64,000 nt of DNA from Galbitalea sp036271875. Lineage in GTDB: Bacteria > Actinomycetota > Actinomycetes > Actinomycetales > Microbacteriaceae. The notes beneath the pieces were generated by a model, which saw only the letters and a program-made list of their open reading frames with translations, did no database searches and was not told the origin of the DNA. Location: NCBI GenBank assembly GCA_036271875.1, contig DATAZU010000023.1:106500-170499 (forward strand). Reading direction: 5' to 3'. Numbering within the stretch: the stretch's first letter is position 1; each line of letters begins with the position of its first letter. Positions 17,932-26,971 of this stretch are shown here, in pieces. The position numbers were made by a program, and so were the translations under genes.

Positions 17932-18703
17932 TGTCGTGACCGTTCCCCCGGTCCTTGAGGTCACGAACCTGTCCGCGGGGTACAACGGTTCGCCCGTCGT
18001 GCGGGATGTCAGTATCACGGTGGCCGCCGGAGAGATTGTCGCCCTGCTCGGCTCCAACGGAGCCGGTAAGACGACGACACTGTCGGCGATCGCAGGGCTG
18101 ATCAAGCCGATTGACGGCACGATCACGCTGAGTGGCGCATCCATTGTCGGATTCAGCCCGCACAAGCTGGCTCGGAAGGGGATCTCGCTCGTGCCGGAAG
18201 ACCGGGCGCTGTTCCACGAGCTCACGACACGCGAGAACCTGCGGATTGCCGGCAACCGCGGGCGTTCGAGGGAAAGCGAAGAGCAAATTCTCGAACTTCT
18301 CCCGGAACTTCGCAAGTGTCTTCAGCGCAAAGCGGGGCTGCTGTCGGGCGGAGAGCAACAGATGCTCGCGGTGGGCCGAGCACTCGTGAGCAAACCCAAG
18401 CTGCTCATCGTTGACGAGATGAGCCTCGGTCTCGCGCCGGTCGTCGTCGAGCGCCTGCTTCCGGTACTGCGCGATGTCGCCGACACGCTCGGAACGGCCG
18501 TGCTGGTGGTTGAGCAGCACGTCGCTCTCGCGATGGAGGTCGCAACACGTGCGTACGTTCTCGCGCACGGACGGCTGACGCTCGAAGGAGATACGAGTGA
18601 CCTGAAGAACGATCGGGCGCTCATCACGGCCTCGTACTTCGGCGATCCGGAGGCCCAGGCCCAGCTCGGAGGCGCCGCCGCGCCGCGGAAGACCCGAAAT
18701 TGA
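17918..18703 (+). CDS. livF: Branched-chain amino-acid-type ABC transporter ATPase (LivF)
   Basis: Second ATPase of the importer, 261 residues, with Walker A GSNGAGKT near residue 45, LVPEDRALF as the Q-loop equivalent, signature LSGGEQQM and Walker B LLIVDEMSLGL. ATG at 17918 overlaps the livG end by 14 bases and is where homology begins; a longer open frame inside livG is not needed. The C-terminus has an Ala- and Gln-rich tail. It forms the heterodimeric motor with LivG. Confidence 0.92.
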   Translation: MSAHDVVTVPPVLEVTNLSAGYNGSPVVRDVSITVAAGEIVALLGSNGAGKTTTLSAIAGLIKPIDGTITLSGASIVGFSPHKLARKGISLVPEDRALFHELTTRENLRIAGNRGRSRESEEQILELLPELRKCLQRKAGLLSGGEQQMLAVGRALVSKPKLLIVDEMSLGLAPVVVERLLPVLRDVADTLGTAVLVVEQHVALAMEVATRAYVLAHGRLTLEGDTSDLKNDRALITASYFGDPEAQAQLGGAAAPRKTRN

Positions 18704-18768
18704 ATGTTCACGAATGCAAGAGCACGACACTACGCTTCGACGGCTCCCGACAAGGTCCCGACGAATAA

Positions 18769-18821
18769 TCGAGTCCCCACAGCAAACAGGGGACTCGAAC
18801 GAGAACCTCGCCCGTCGGGCG
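18769..18821 (+). terminator. Two stem-loops between livF and the binding-protein gene
   Basis: First hairpin: perfect 10-base arms TCGAGTCCCC (18769-18778) and its complement (18789-18798) with a 10-base loop. Second: CGCCC / GGGCG around 18809-18821 with a short loop. Neither has a T-run. Their place upstream of the binding-protein gene suggests mRNA processing or stabilisation giving that gene a different level, not a full stop. Confidence 0.5.
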
Positions 18822-18855
18822 GGGTGCGCCACAGGTACTGCAATGAAGGAGTGAC

Positions 18856-20121
18856 ATGGCAATAAAAATGCGGTTCGCCGCCAAAGCCGCAATCGTGCTG
18901 GCTCTCGGAGTCAGCGTTGCCCTCGCGGGATGTACGTCGACTACGTCGACCGGATCCCCGCAGGGCGTCAAGGGCAAGGTTGGAACGCTCGGAACACCGG
19001 ATGCCGCCAAGGGCAGCCCGGTCGTCTTCGGTGTCCTGAACCTGCAGTCTGGCCCGGTGACCTTCCCCGAAGTGCTCCTCGCCGAGCAGGCCGCCGTCTC
19101 GTACGTCAATGCATACAAGGGAGGCATCGGCGGACACCCGATCAAGCTGGTCAGCTGCTCGACTGACGGCTCGCCCGCCACGTCGGCGCAGTGCGCGAAC
19201 CAGATCCTCGACCAGCACCCGGTCGCGATTCTCGGTGCTGCAGACACCGGCGCTCCCGGAGCCATCCCCGTCTGGCAGCGCGCCGGTCTCGCCTATCTCG
19301 GTGGCGTTCCGTTCACTCCGGTCGAGCAGAACTACAAGAACGCCGTGATCTTCTCAAGCGTCTCGACTGCGGACAACGCTGCTGCGTCGGTGTACGCCGC
19401 TAAGCAGCTTGGGGCGAAGTCGGCGGCAGTCATCTACACCTCGGATACGCAGGGTACCTCGGTTGCCGTCAATGTGATCGAACCAACGATGAAGAACGCC
19501 GGTATCACCAAGATCACGCCGATCTCGATTGCGCCGACGGCATCCGACGTCTCGTCCGCTGTGGCAACGGCGATGGGTGCCAAGCCCGATGTGATCTACA
19601 TCAATGCCCCCGCCGCCTGCCCGAACATCCTGAGCTCGCTCAAGCAGCTGGGCAACACGGCGAAGATCATGGGAATCGACCCGTGCACCTCGCCGCCGGC
19701 GATCAAGGGCGCGAACGGCGGAGCTGAGGGGTTGTACTTTGCCTCTCCCGTACTCGACCCAAGCGCGAACACCGCTGACACCAAGCTGTATCTGGCGGCG
19801 CTGAAGAAGTACGCACCGGCAAGCATCGCGCTCGACTCGCTCGCCGCGATCGGCTTCCAAAGCGTGATGGATGTGCAGTCGGCGCTTGGCAAATTCACGA
19901 CGGCCGATCTCACGGAGTCGAAGATTCTCGCCGCCTTTACCTCGGGCTCGAATCACACGAACTTCATGGGCCACCCGTACACCTGCGATGGCAACCAGCT
20001 TCCCGGCGCCACGGCGGTATGCAATGCGTACGAGCAGATCCGCGTCGTGAAGAACGGTGCTCCGACGGTCGCCCAGAAGGCGTTCGTCACGGCGGGTCAG
20101 TACTACGCACCGAAGTCCTAG
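18856..20121 (+). CDS. Liv-type substrate-binding lipoprotein
   Basis: Periplasmic-binding-protein-like receptor of the HAAT importer, 421 residues. Signal sequence with lipobox ALAGC, Cys at residue 26. The mature part has the LivJ/LivK fold pattern: VFGVLNLQSG at the first strand, YVNAYKGGIGGHPIKLV, then an ILGAADTGA ligand-loop region. AAGGAG lies 4 bases before ATG. A palindrome covers its stop codon. Substrate is not determinable; regulation shared with aromatic-type catabolic genes suggests a related acid. Confidence 0.9.
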   Translation: MAIKMRFAAKAAIVLALGVSVALAGCTSTTSTGSPQGVKGKVGTLGTPDAAKGSPVVFGVLNLQSGPVTFPEVLLAEQAAVSYVNAYKGGIGGHPIKLVSCSTDGSPATSAQCANQILDQHPVAILGAADTGAPGAIPVWQRAGLAYLGGVPFTPVEQNYKNAVIFSSVSTADNAAASVYAAKQLGAKSAAVIYTSDTQGTSVAVNVIEPTMKNAGITKITPISIAPTASDVSSAVATAMGAKPDVIYINAPAACPNILSSLKQLGNTAKIMGIDPCTSPPAIKGANGGAEGLYFASPVLDPSANTADTKLYLAALKKYAPASIALDSLAAIGFQSVMDVQSALGKFTTADLTESKILAAFTSGSNHTNFMGHPYTCDGNQLPGATAVCNAYEQIRVVKNGAPTVAQKAFVTAGQYYAPKS

Positions 20122-20129
20122 GACTTCGG
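20110..20129 (+). repeat. Perfect 20-base palindrome over the stop codon
   Basis: CCGAAGTCCT followed directly by its complement, with the TAG stop at its centre. In RNA it would fold as an 8-base-pair hairpin with a 4-base loop between the binding-protein and permease genes. It may slow 3' exonucleases or cause partial termination. Confidence 0.6.
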
Positions 20130-20171
20130 CCCAGGTATCACGCATCAAATAGATAGGGAAAAGACGAACAC

Positions 20172-22190
20172 GTGAGCGACTTCCTGCTCTTCCTGCTCCT
20201 CGGACTCGGGGCTGGCGCGGTCTATGCACTGCTTGGACTTGGCCTCGTCCTGAAGTACCGGAGTACCGGCGTCATCGACTTCGCGCACGGCGCGATCGCG
20301 ATGTGGAGCGCTTACGTGTTCGTCAATCTGCGATCCACGGGAGCCCTGGAGCTTCCGTGGATCGTGCTCCCGCACGAGTTCCAGGTCTCATCGGTCGGCA
20401 TGGATGTTCTGCCGGCTCTCGGGATCACGCTTGTCTACGGAACGGCCCTCGGCCTGCTGCTGTTCGTGCTCATCTACCGGCCGCTGCTCCGAGCAGCACC
20501 GCTGACGAAGGTATGCGCATCCGTTGGTGTCATGCTCGCTTTCGAAGCGATCGCGGTGCTGAATTTCGGTACAACGTCGCTCGCCGGCCAGCCCGTGCTC
20601 CCGAGCGACCCGATCTTCATTGCGGGGATCGCCTTTCCGAGCGATCGGATCTACCTGACGCTCATCGTGGTCGTCGTCACGGCCGTGCTCGCCTTCGTGT
20701 ACCACTGGACGCGGTTCGGCCTCGCGACGCGAGCCAGCGCCGAGAATGAGATCGGCGCATCGCTGCTCGGAATCTCGCCAACGGTTATCGCCGGCCGCAA
20801 CTGGGTCATTGCGAGTCTTCTCGCCGCCGGCTCCGGCGTTCTGATCACTCCGATCTCTTCGCTCGACCCAACCTCGTACACGCTGTTCGTTGTGCCAGCC
20901 CTCGGGGTTGCGCTCATCGGTCGTTTCCAGTCCTTCTGGTGGACGGCGGGTGCAGGGCTGGTCCTCGGCATCGCGCAGTCCGAGCTCGTCAAGCTGCAGA
21001 CGATCTGGACCTGGCTACCGCAGCAGGGCCTCTCGGATGGACTGCCGTTCCTCATCATCCTGATCGCGATGACACTGAGTGCCAGGCGCCTCGGAGCGCG
21101 GGGAGGACCGGGCATCGGCCGAAACCCATCGCTGGGTCGGCCGACGCGTCCGCTCCTGACCTCGATCATCGTGTTCGTGATCGGTGTCGTTGTTGTCATC
21201 GTGCTTCAGGGTTCGCTGCGTGCGGCGTTCGAGGCATCCGTCATCACGATCTGCATCTGTCTTTCTCTCGTGCTGCTGAGTGGATTCATTGGACAGGTCT
21301 CACTCGCCCAGATGTCCTTCGTCGGCTTCGGCGCCTTCATCCTGAGCCACCTGGGAGACGACGCCGGGATACCGTTTCCGTTCTCGCTCATCCTTGCTGC
21401 GCTCTGCGTTGTCCCAATCGGCATCCTGATCGGACTTCCTGCACTCCGCGTGCGTGGAGTAAGTCTCGCGGTTGTCACGCTCGCAACGGCTGCGGCGATG
21501 GATGCGCTCGTTTTCAGCAACGTTCCCTTTACCGGGGGGTTGGGCGGTCGCAGGGTGGGCCAGCCGAACCTGTTCGGCCTCAATCTCGGAATCTCAAACG
21601 GCAACGTCTACCCGACGATTACCTTCGGGATCTTCGTTCTGGTTGTCGTCGTCTTCGTCGGCTACTGCGTCGCGCGCCTTCGTACTTCGGCGACCGGGCG
21701 GATGATGATCGCGATCCGTTCGAACGAGCGCGCCGCGGCATACATTGGAATCAAGGTGGCACCGGCGAAACTCTTCGCCTTCGCGATATCGGCGTTCATC
21801 GCGGGTATCGGGGGTGGGCTCCTTGCCTATGACGAAGGCACTGTCTCGTCCGGCTCGTTTGCCGTCTTCACCTCCCTTACGGTGCTCGCCATCACCTATG
21901 TCGCTGGCATCGGTCGCATCGCCGGAGCTGTGATCGCCGGAATCATGTTCTCCTCCAACGGGCTGTTCGTCTCGTTCCTCGACAATCTGATCCACGTTGG
22001 CCAGTACCAGATGATCGTCGCCGGTGTCGCACTGGCGATCACGGCAATCGGAAATCCGAATGGCGTTGCGCACGAGATGGTTGGCGACAAGGGTCTCGCC
22101 CCCCGACTTGTGCGGCTTCGAGATCGGGTATTCCCCGCGCGGAGGCCAAAACCAGTTCCGGTCACTCCACCCGTTCCGGCCGCGAAGTAG
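20172..22190 (+). CDS. Fused LivH-LivM branched-chain-type ABC permease
   Basis: A 672-residue permease holding both membrane subunits of the importer. Residues 1-300 match LivH (LLLGLGAGAVYALLGLGLV start, IDFAHGAIAMWSAY). A basic linker rich in Gly, Arg and Pro (about 300-330) precedes a LivM-like half with FIGQVSLAQMSFVGFGAF near 370 and NERAAAYIGIKVAPAK near 520. GTG start at 20172. These are separate genes in most systems. No other permease is present, so the fusion should be the whole channel. Confidence 0.9.
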   Translation: MSDFLLFLLLGLGAGAVYALLGLGLVLKYRSTGVIDFAHGAIAMWSAYVFVNLRSTGALELPWIVLPHEFQVSSVGMDVLPALGITLVYGTALGLLLFVLIYRPLLRAAPLTKVCASVGVMLAFEAIAVLNFGTTSLAGQPVLPSDPIFIAGIAFPSDRIYLTLIVVVVTAVLAFVYHWTRFGLATRASAENEIGASLLGISPTVIAGRNWVIASLLAAGSGVLITPISSLDPTSYTLFVVPALGVALIGRFQSFWWTAGAGLVLGIAQSELVKLQTIWTWLPQQGLSDGLPFLIILIAMTLSARRLGARGGPGIGRNPSLGRPTRPLLTSIIVFVIGVVVVIVLQGSLRAAFEASVITICICLSLVLLSGFIGQVSLAQMSFVGFGAFILSHLGDDAGIPFPFSLILAALCVVPIGILIGLPALRVRGVSLAVVTLATAAAMDALVFSNVPFTGGLGGRRVGQPNLFGLNLGISNGNVYPTITFGIFVLVVVVFVGYCVARLRTSATGRMMIAIRSNERAAAYIGIKVAPAKLFAFAISAFIAGIGGGLLAYDEGTVSSGSFAVFTSLTVLAITYVAGIGRIAGAVIAGIMFSSNGLFVSFLDNLIHVGQYQMIVAGVALAITAIGNPNGVAHEMVGDKGLAPRLVRLRDRVFPARRPKPVPVTPPVPAAK

Positions 22191-22238
22191 CGTTAGAACG
22201 TTCGCCAAAGGGCGTTCGCCAACCCGAAAGGAACCCTC

Positions 22239-23237
22239 GTGGTCGACGGTCGCACTCATGACATCCCGTTAGCCGAGGCCCGACTGCTCATCCAGCGCGC
22301 GATCGACAAAGCAGAGCAACTGCAGCTGCGCGGAGGCGTCGCTGTCTACGGCGGCAGCGGTGCTCTCGTCTCGGCATCGAGGATGGATCGCGGTGGCGCG
22401 GGAGGCATGGCACGGGCGCGTTCGAAGGCGTGGATTTCCGCCACCCAACAGATCCCGAGCGCTGAGCATCTCAAGCGGATGAACTTCGTCTCGGCGCCGG
22501 TCGAGCAGGGATTCAAGACGGCTTCGCCGGAGGCCCTGTTCCCTGGCGCTGGCGGGATGCCGATCTACCGGCCTCTCCCCGGTGGCGGGGACGAGGTCGT
22601 CGGCGGCATTGCGGCTTCCGGGGCAACTGTCAGCCCATTTTTCCCTGCCGGGATTGCGCAGGAGAACATGATCGCAAACGGTCAGCCGGCAAATCCGGAG
22701 GACCTCCTTATCCACTACGCACTCGGACTCCCGTATGTCGGCCAGCACGGCGACGACTACGCCCGGTGGAACGCCAGCTTTGGCGAGTTTCCGAAAGACG
22801 CGCCAGAGGGTCTCGGAATGGCTGACGCGCCACGCGCGTCCCGCCAGTTCGAGCACGAGTGGGCGCTCACGCTCGCGGATGCCGTTATTCGCGAAGCCGA
22901 GAAGGCGAACTATCGAATCGCTCTAGCGGTCGTTGACCAGCGCGGAGACGCCATCCAACAGGATGCGATGGACGGGGCACCGACCTCTGCGGCATTCCTG
23001 GCTCTGTCTGTGGCTGCGACTGCCGCGACATTCCAGATGCTCAGCGGCGTTGTCAGCGCGAAAGTCGGCCAAGACCTCCCCGGCATTCGAGCTCTGCTGC
23101 CGTTTCCCATCCTGACGGTCGACGGTGGAATACCGATCTTTGAGGACGGCGGCGTGGTTGGCGCACTCGGCGTATCCGGCGAGGTTCCGGCGGCATGCAT
23201 TGCGATCGCACGCGCTGCGATCGATTCAATCTCGTGA
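22239..23237 (+). CDS. Tandem GlcG/HbpS-like two-domain protein
   Basis: A 332-residue protein containing two copies of the GlcG/HbpS (heme-degrading HbpS-like) fold. Copy 1 spans about residues 8-140 (AEARLLIQRAIDKAEQL, VYGGSGALVSASRMD, VVGGIAASGA). Copy 2 spans about 200-332 (TLADAVIREAEKAN, AVVDQRGDAIQQDAMDGA, GVVGALGVSGEVP). GTG start with AAGGAA upstream. GlcG-type proteins are usually about 135-150 residues and single-domain. Function is uncertain: heme binding, oxidative-stress sensing and small-ligand binding are reported for relatives. It lies in the liv operon. Confidence 0.8.
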   Translation: MVDGRTHDIPLAEARLLIQRAIDKAEQLQLRGGVAVYGGSGALVSASRMDRGGAGGMARARSKAWISATQQIPSAEHLKRMNFVSAPVEQGFKTASPEALFPGAGGMPIYRPLPGGGDEVVGGIAASGATVSPFFPAGIAQENMIANGQPANPEDLLIHYALGLPYVGQHGDDYARWNASFGEFPKDAPEGLGMADAPRASRQFEHEWALTLADAVIREAEKANYRIALAVVDQRGDAIQQDAMDGAPTSAAFLALSVAATAATFQMLSGVVSAKVGQDLPGIRALLPFPILTVDGGIPIFEDGGVVGALGVSGEVPAACIAIARAAIDSIS

Positions 23238-24175
23238 CCAGAGTCCTGGTTGTCGGCAGTGGCGCGATCGGAAGCCTGTTCGCCGCACACCTGGCGAGGG
23301 TGGAGGATGTTGAGGTCTGGGCATACGACGTCTCCGAGGCTCTCGTCAATTCCATCAACGCGAACGGGCTCCGCATTGGTGGTCTGGATGGGTTCACGTC
23401 GCGCATTACCGCTCGGACGTCCCTCGGCGACATACCGGAGTGTGATTTCGGAATTGTCGCGACGAAGTCGGAGCACACCCGGTCCGCTGTTTCTGCGGTC
23501 GCCGCTGCACTTGCGGGTGCCGCGGTTGCCAGTGTGCAGAACGGGATCGGCAACGAAGAAATCGTGGCCGAGAGCGTCAGGCGGGTCATCCGAGGTTCGA
23601 CGCTCGTCGCCGGGTCGATCGTCGAACCGGGTGTCGTTCGGTTGGATGCTCCCGGTGACACCTGGTTGGGACCATTCGAACCGTCACCCGCTGCCGCGGT
23701 GCAGATTGAACAGCTGGCGGATCTCATGAGCCGTGGCGGCCTGCCAACTCATGCGCTCGCCGACTCGCGCGGAGCCCAGTGGACCAAGCTCATCTTCAAC
23801 GCGGCCAACAACGCGCTGTGCGCGGCAACCGGCCTAACCGTCGGTCAACTCGGAGACAGCTCGAGCCTGCGCGCGCTCGCTGAGTCCGTGATCGCGGAGG
23901 GTAGCGCAGTCGCCGCCGCGCTGGGTATCGAGCTCGAGTCGGACCCCGAGGCGATGTTCGAGGACGCAGTCGCCCACGCCTATGGGCATCGCCCGAGCAT
24001 GCTGCAGGATGTCGCGGCCCGTCGGCATACCGAGATCGCCGTTCTCAACGGGGGGATCGTCACCGAAGGCAGGCGGGTCGGAGTTCCGACGCCGTCAAAT
24101 GAGGCGCTGGTCGCTATCGTCGAGGGCATCGAGTTGTCTTGGGCTGAGACTGCGGGGGCGGGCCACAACCACTAG
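23234..24175 (+). CDS. 2-dehydropantoate 2-reductase-like (PanE/ApbA family) dehydrogenase
   Basis: NADP-dependent reductase of 313 residues. The Rossmann loop VGSGAIGSLFAAHLA is at the N-terminus, KSEHT near residue 80, SVQNGIGNEE near 108, and the C-terminal domain has WTKLIFNAANNALCAATG with the family Lys and Asn residues. The GTG start overlaps the preceding stop as GTGA. Inside a catabolic/transport operon it more likely acts on a catabolic 2-oxo or 2-hydroxy acid than in pantothenate synthesis; that is inference. Confidence 0.84.
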   Translation: MTRVLVVGSGAIGSLFAAHLARVEDVEVWAYDVSEALVNSINANGLRIGGLDGFTSRITARTSLGDIPECDFGIVATKSEHTRSAVSAVAAALAGAAVASVQNGIGNEEIVAESVRRVIRGSTLVAGSIVEPGVVRLDAPGDTWLGPFEPSPAAAVQIEQLADLMSRGGLPTHALADSRGAQWTKLIFNAANNALCAATGLTVGQLGDSSSLRALAESVIAEGSAVAAALGIELESDPEAMFEDAVAHAYGHRPSMLQDVAARRHTEIAVLNGGIVTEGRRVGVPTPSNEALVAIVEGIELSWAETAGAGHNH

Positions 24176-25643
24176 TGCGGATCTACTAGTGCGCGCCCGC
24201 CCGTTCCGTCTGCAGGTCGACCTCGCTCTGGAGGTCGCGCATGTTTCCCGATTTCGGTTTGAGCAAACGCGGTCTGATCGATCTCGACCGTCGGCGGAGG
24301 AATGAACCAATACTCGCCGCGATCACTTCTTCGAATTTGCCAGTCGTTGTTGTCAAAGAGCAGATGATGATGTTTGCAGAGCAGGATGCCGTCGGCGACA
24401 TTCGTTTTGCCGTGGTCGGCGGCACATTTATCGATGTGGTGAGCTTCGGTCCATGAGTCAGGTGCGTCGCACCCTTCGGCCGCGCATCCGCCCCACTTGA
24501 CCGCCAGTGCGATGCGCTGGGCGACCGTGAAGAGTCGCTACTCTCGACCGCCGTCGAGAGGATGCAGATTCTCATCGAACATCAGCGCGGTAACTCCACC
24601 CGAGCATTCCCGTCGCTTGAGCGAGCGCATCGACAGCAGCGCGGAAGAACCTTCGACCCGAACAATGCCGTCCCCGGACTCGAGCGCTTTGTGTGTCGTG
24701 GTCACGCGGATCTGCCGTGCTCCGGATCCGAGCAGGAAGTCCGGGTTGGCGGCTGCGCCGAGAAACAGCAGTTGCATGAACGTATCGAAGCCGAGCTGAG
24801 CCGGCGGGCGGGCGTCGGCGAGAATCCGCTCGGCCTTCGCCTTGTCGGTTGCGTCGAAGAATCGCGCGGTCTTGAGCTTCGGTGAGATCGCGCGGTGGAG
24901 AAGCTGCCTGGCGAGCACGAGGTTCTCGGCGTCGAGATCCACGATCATCCGACCGGCGCCAGTTAGCAGCTCGATGATCCTGATCCCGCGCGCAGGATAT
25001 TGCTCGTCTTCGCGCAGCGTCACGCTTTGCAGATCGAGCTCCTCGCGTCGCATCCGAACGCGCTTGGTCAGGTGATCCACGTCGAGGCCCGCCGTACCGT
25101 CGGGTCGAACTCCAGCGGCGTCACAGAACTCGACGGTCAGCTGAGCGAGCTGTTCGCTGCTCACCGCCGAGTTCGGCACTCCGAGATTGATGGAGATCGC
25201 GTCGGCCGCACCTATCGAGATCGCCCGGATTGCAGCGCGTCAGTGATCGCCCGCAGCCACGGCTGGCTTGGCAACGAGACCTCGCCCGTCGAGGCATCGA
25301 GTGCTCCGTCGTCAGCCATCTCGCCGAGGAGAATCCCAGTGCGCACAGCGGTGGTTGCTGCGCGGCCGGATGCACCAGTCGTGATTTTGATGAACTGCTC
25401 GGCGTTTCGGTGGCCGGCTCGCTGAGCCAGCCCGTCTGATCCCAGGTCGGGCGTCGACCGCCGGGAGATCTCGCCGGCGATGAGAGCCGCGTGAGCCTGG
25501 GTGAGGCGACCCGCTTCGGCAGTGAGGGTGTTGGGCCTCAGCAAGGTTGCCTCGTCGAGCGCGCGATAGTCGGACACGTCCATCGACACGGACCGCCGGT
25601 CGCCGATCGCCGCATCGATGGCGTGAGCCAGTGCACAGCCCAC
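24172..25643 (-). pseudogene. DUF222-HNH endonuclease (13E12-type) remnant
   Basis: Degraded member of the DUF222 plus HNH family common in actinobacteria. From the 3' end of the minus strand the HNH part is clear (WGGCAAEGC, EAHHIDKC, LLCKHHHLLFDN). An in-frame TAG at 24538-24540 interrupts GRE-stop-RLFTVAQRIAL, where relatives have Ser. Further upstream a 1-base deletion near 25223-25228 shifts frame between ITDALQSG and GAADAIS. The N-terminal part (HAALIAGEISRRS) is readable to about 25643, although its exact start is uncertain. The 3' end overlaps the PanE-like gene by 4 bases. Confidence 0.85.
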
Positions 25644-25775
25644 AAAGTCTTCCCGCTCGTCGGGGGCGCAACGAGTGCCAGGAAACCGGGCAACCGCAAG
25701 CCAACACAGGACGACAGCAACGCAGTTTGGACCGACCCACGGGGACTCCGTGCGGCCCAAGAAATACCCGAGCCA

Positions 25776-26399
25776 CTAAAACTCCCGCGCGACTCCGCGT
25801 TCGAGCGCCACAACTTCGGTGGCCTCAGGCCCGAACGCCCCTATCATCCCGATGTTCTGGGCGGGATGCGCAAGTGCCGCCTCGTGCATCGGCATCGCGA
25901 TCCGCGGCGAGACGGCCCGCAGGAAGTCGACCGCGTCCCGCACCCGCAGCCACGGCCCGCCAATCGGGAGGGCGAGCACCTCAATCGCGCCGGTCGGCAC
26001 GAAGAACGAGTCGCCGGGATGATAGAACTCCCCGTCGTTGACGACGTATGCGGCGTTCGCACAGTCAGGGATTGAGGCGTATACCGGCTCGTGCGCGCCG
26101 CCCACCACGCTCACTCGCGCGCCACCCACGTCAAGGCTCTCGCCCGGCTCGACCGCGCGAACGCCATCGAGCTTCGCGGCGGTGTCGCGATCGGCGATCA
26201 GCACGGCATCCGGATTGTGCTCAACGAGCGCTGGCAGCCTCGCGTAGTCGACATGGTCATCGTGCTCGTGGGTGATCATGATGCCGGAGAGATTCCGCAG
26301 CTCCTCGAATCCCGTCGAGTCTGTGCCCGGATCGAAAAGCAACCTCGCGCCGCCGGTCTCGACGAGCAGGCAGGCGTGACCGAAGTGGGTGATTTTCAT
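25776..26399 (-). CDS. MBL-fold metal-dependent hydrolase (UlaG-like)
   Basis: A 207-residue metallo-beta-lactamase-fold enzyme. ITHFGHACLLVE at the N-terminus, LLFDPG, ITHEHDDHVDY (HxHxDH zinc site), AHEP and FYHPGDS complete the metal motif set. UlaG-like proteins hydrolyse lactones or phosphate esters. It is last in the minus-strand set iclR-CMD-MBL and overlaps the CMD gene by 4 bases, so a hydrolytic step in the same pathway is likely. Confidence 0.86.
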   Translation of the reverse strand: MKITHFGHACLLVETGGARLLFDPGTDSTGFEELRNLSGIMITHEHDDHVDYARLPALVEHNPDAVLIADRDTAAKLDGVRAVEPGESLDVGGARVSVVGGAHEPVYASIPDCANAAYVVNDGEFYHPGDSFFVPTGAIEVLALPIGGPWLRVRDAVDFLRAVSPRIAMPMHEAALAHPAQNIGMIGAFGPEATEVVALERGVAREF

Positions 26400-26971
26400 C
26401 GCGGACTTCCATTCTGAACGTCGACGCGAAAGACGCGGAGTTGCAGGGCGAGCGTCGCGTAGTAACCAACGAGCGTGCTGAGTTCAAAGGCGGTCGCCGG
26501 CCCGACCACTGACGCCCAGCGGTTCCATTCCGCATCGCTCACGTCCCCCCGCACCATCGCGTGGGTGAGGCGCGCGGCGGCGTTCTCGTGCGCATCCGTC
26601 AGCGCAGGGATGCCGCCGGCCCAGACCTCGGCCAGGTCACCGTCGCTCAGGCCCGCGGCCCGCCCGATCCCCTCGTGCGACTCCCGCTCAAAGTCGCTTC
26701 TCCAGTGCGCGGCAACGATGAGGATGGCGAGTTCCCGAGTTCGGCCGGTCAGCTCGGTCGAGAACCGCACGGCGGCCCCGAGAGCCTGCATGGCGTTTCC
26801 GAGCGAAGGCGAGAAAAGGAACGCGTTGAAGGGTCCACGAAGTGATCCATCGGTAGCCTTCAACGCAAAGTACTGCGGCCCCTGGGCGCGGGGCCCCTCC
26901 GCGATATCGGCGTATAGCGCGCGCTGTTCTTCGGTCAGCGCGGCCGGCGTGAGAGCGGGGAGTCGGGTCAC
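26396..26971 (-). CDS. Carboxymuconolactone decarboxylase (CMD) family protein
   Basis: A 191-residue AhpD/CMD-fold protein, with FNAFLFSPSLGNAMQALG and LTGRTRELAILIVAAHWRSDFERESHE at the active helix. AhpD-type peroxidases have CxxC and a His here; this protein keeps Glu and His but has no Cys, so a peroxidase role is unlikely. GTG start overlaps the IclR stop as GTGA. It may act as a decarboxylase, hydrolase or isomerase in the local pathway. Confidence 0.83.
   Translation of the reverse strand: MTRLPALTPAALTEEQRALYADIAEGPRAQGPQYFALKATDGSLRGPFNAFLFSPSLGNAMQALGAAVRFSTELTGRTRELAILIVAAHWRSDFERESHEGIGRAAGLSDGDLAEVWAGGIPALTDAHENAAARLTHAMVRGDVSDAEWNRWASVVGPATAFELSTLVGYYATLALQLRVFRVDVQNGSPR

Noticed and set aside
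22199..22222. Two direct copies of CGTTCGCCAA before the tandem HbpS gene
   Set aside because: Only two short copies; too few for a CRISPR or regulatory array, and no dyad is formed.
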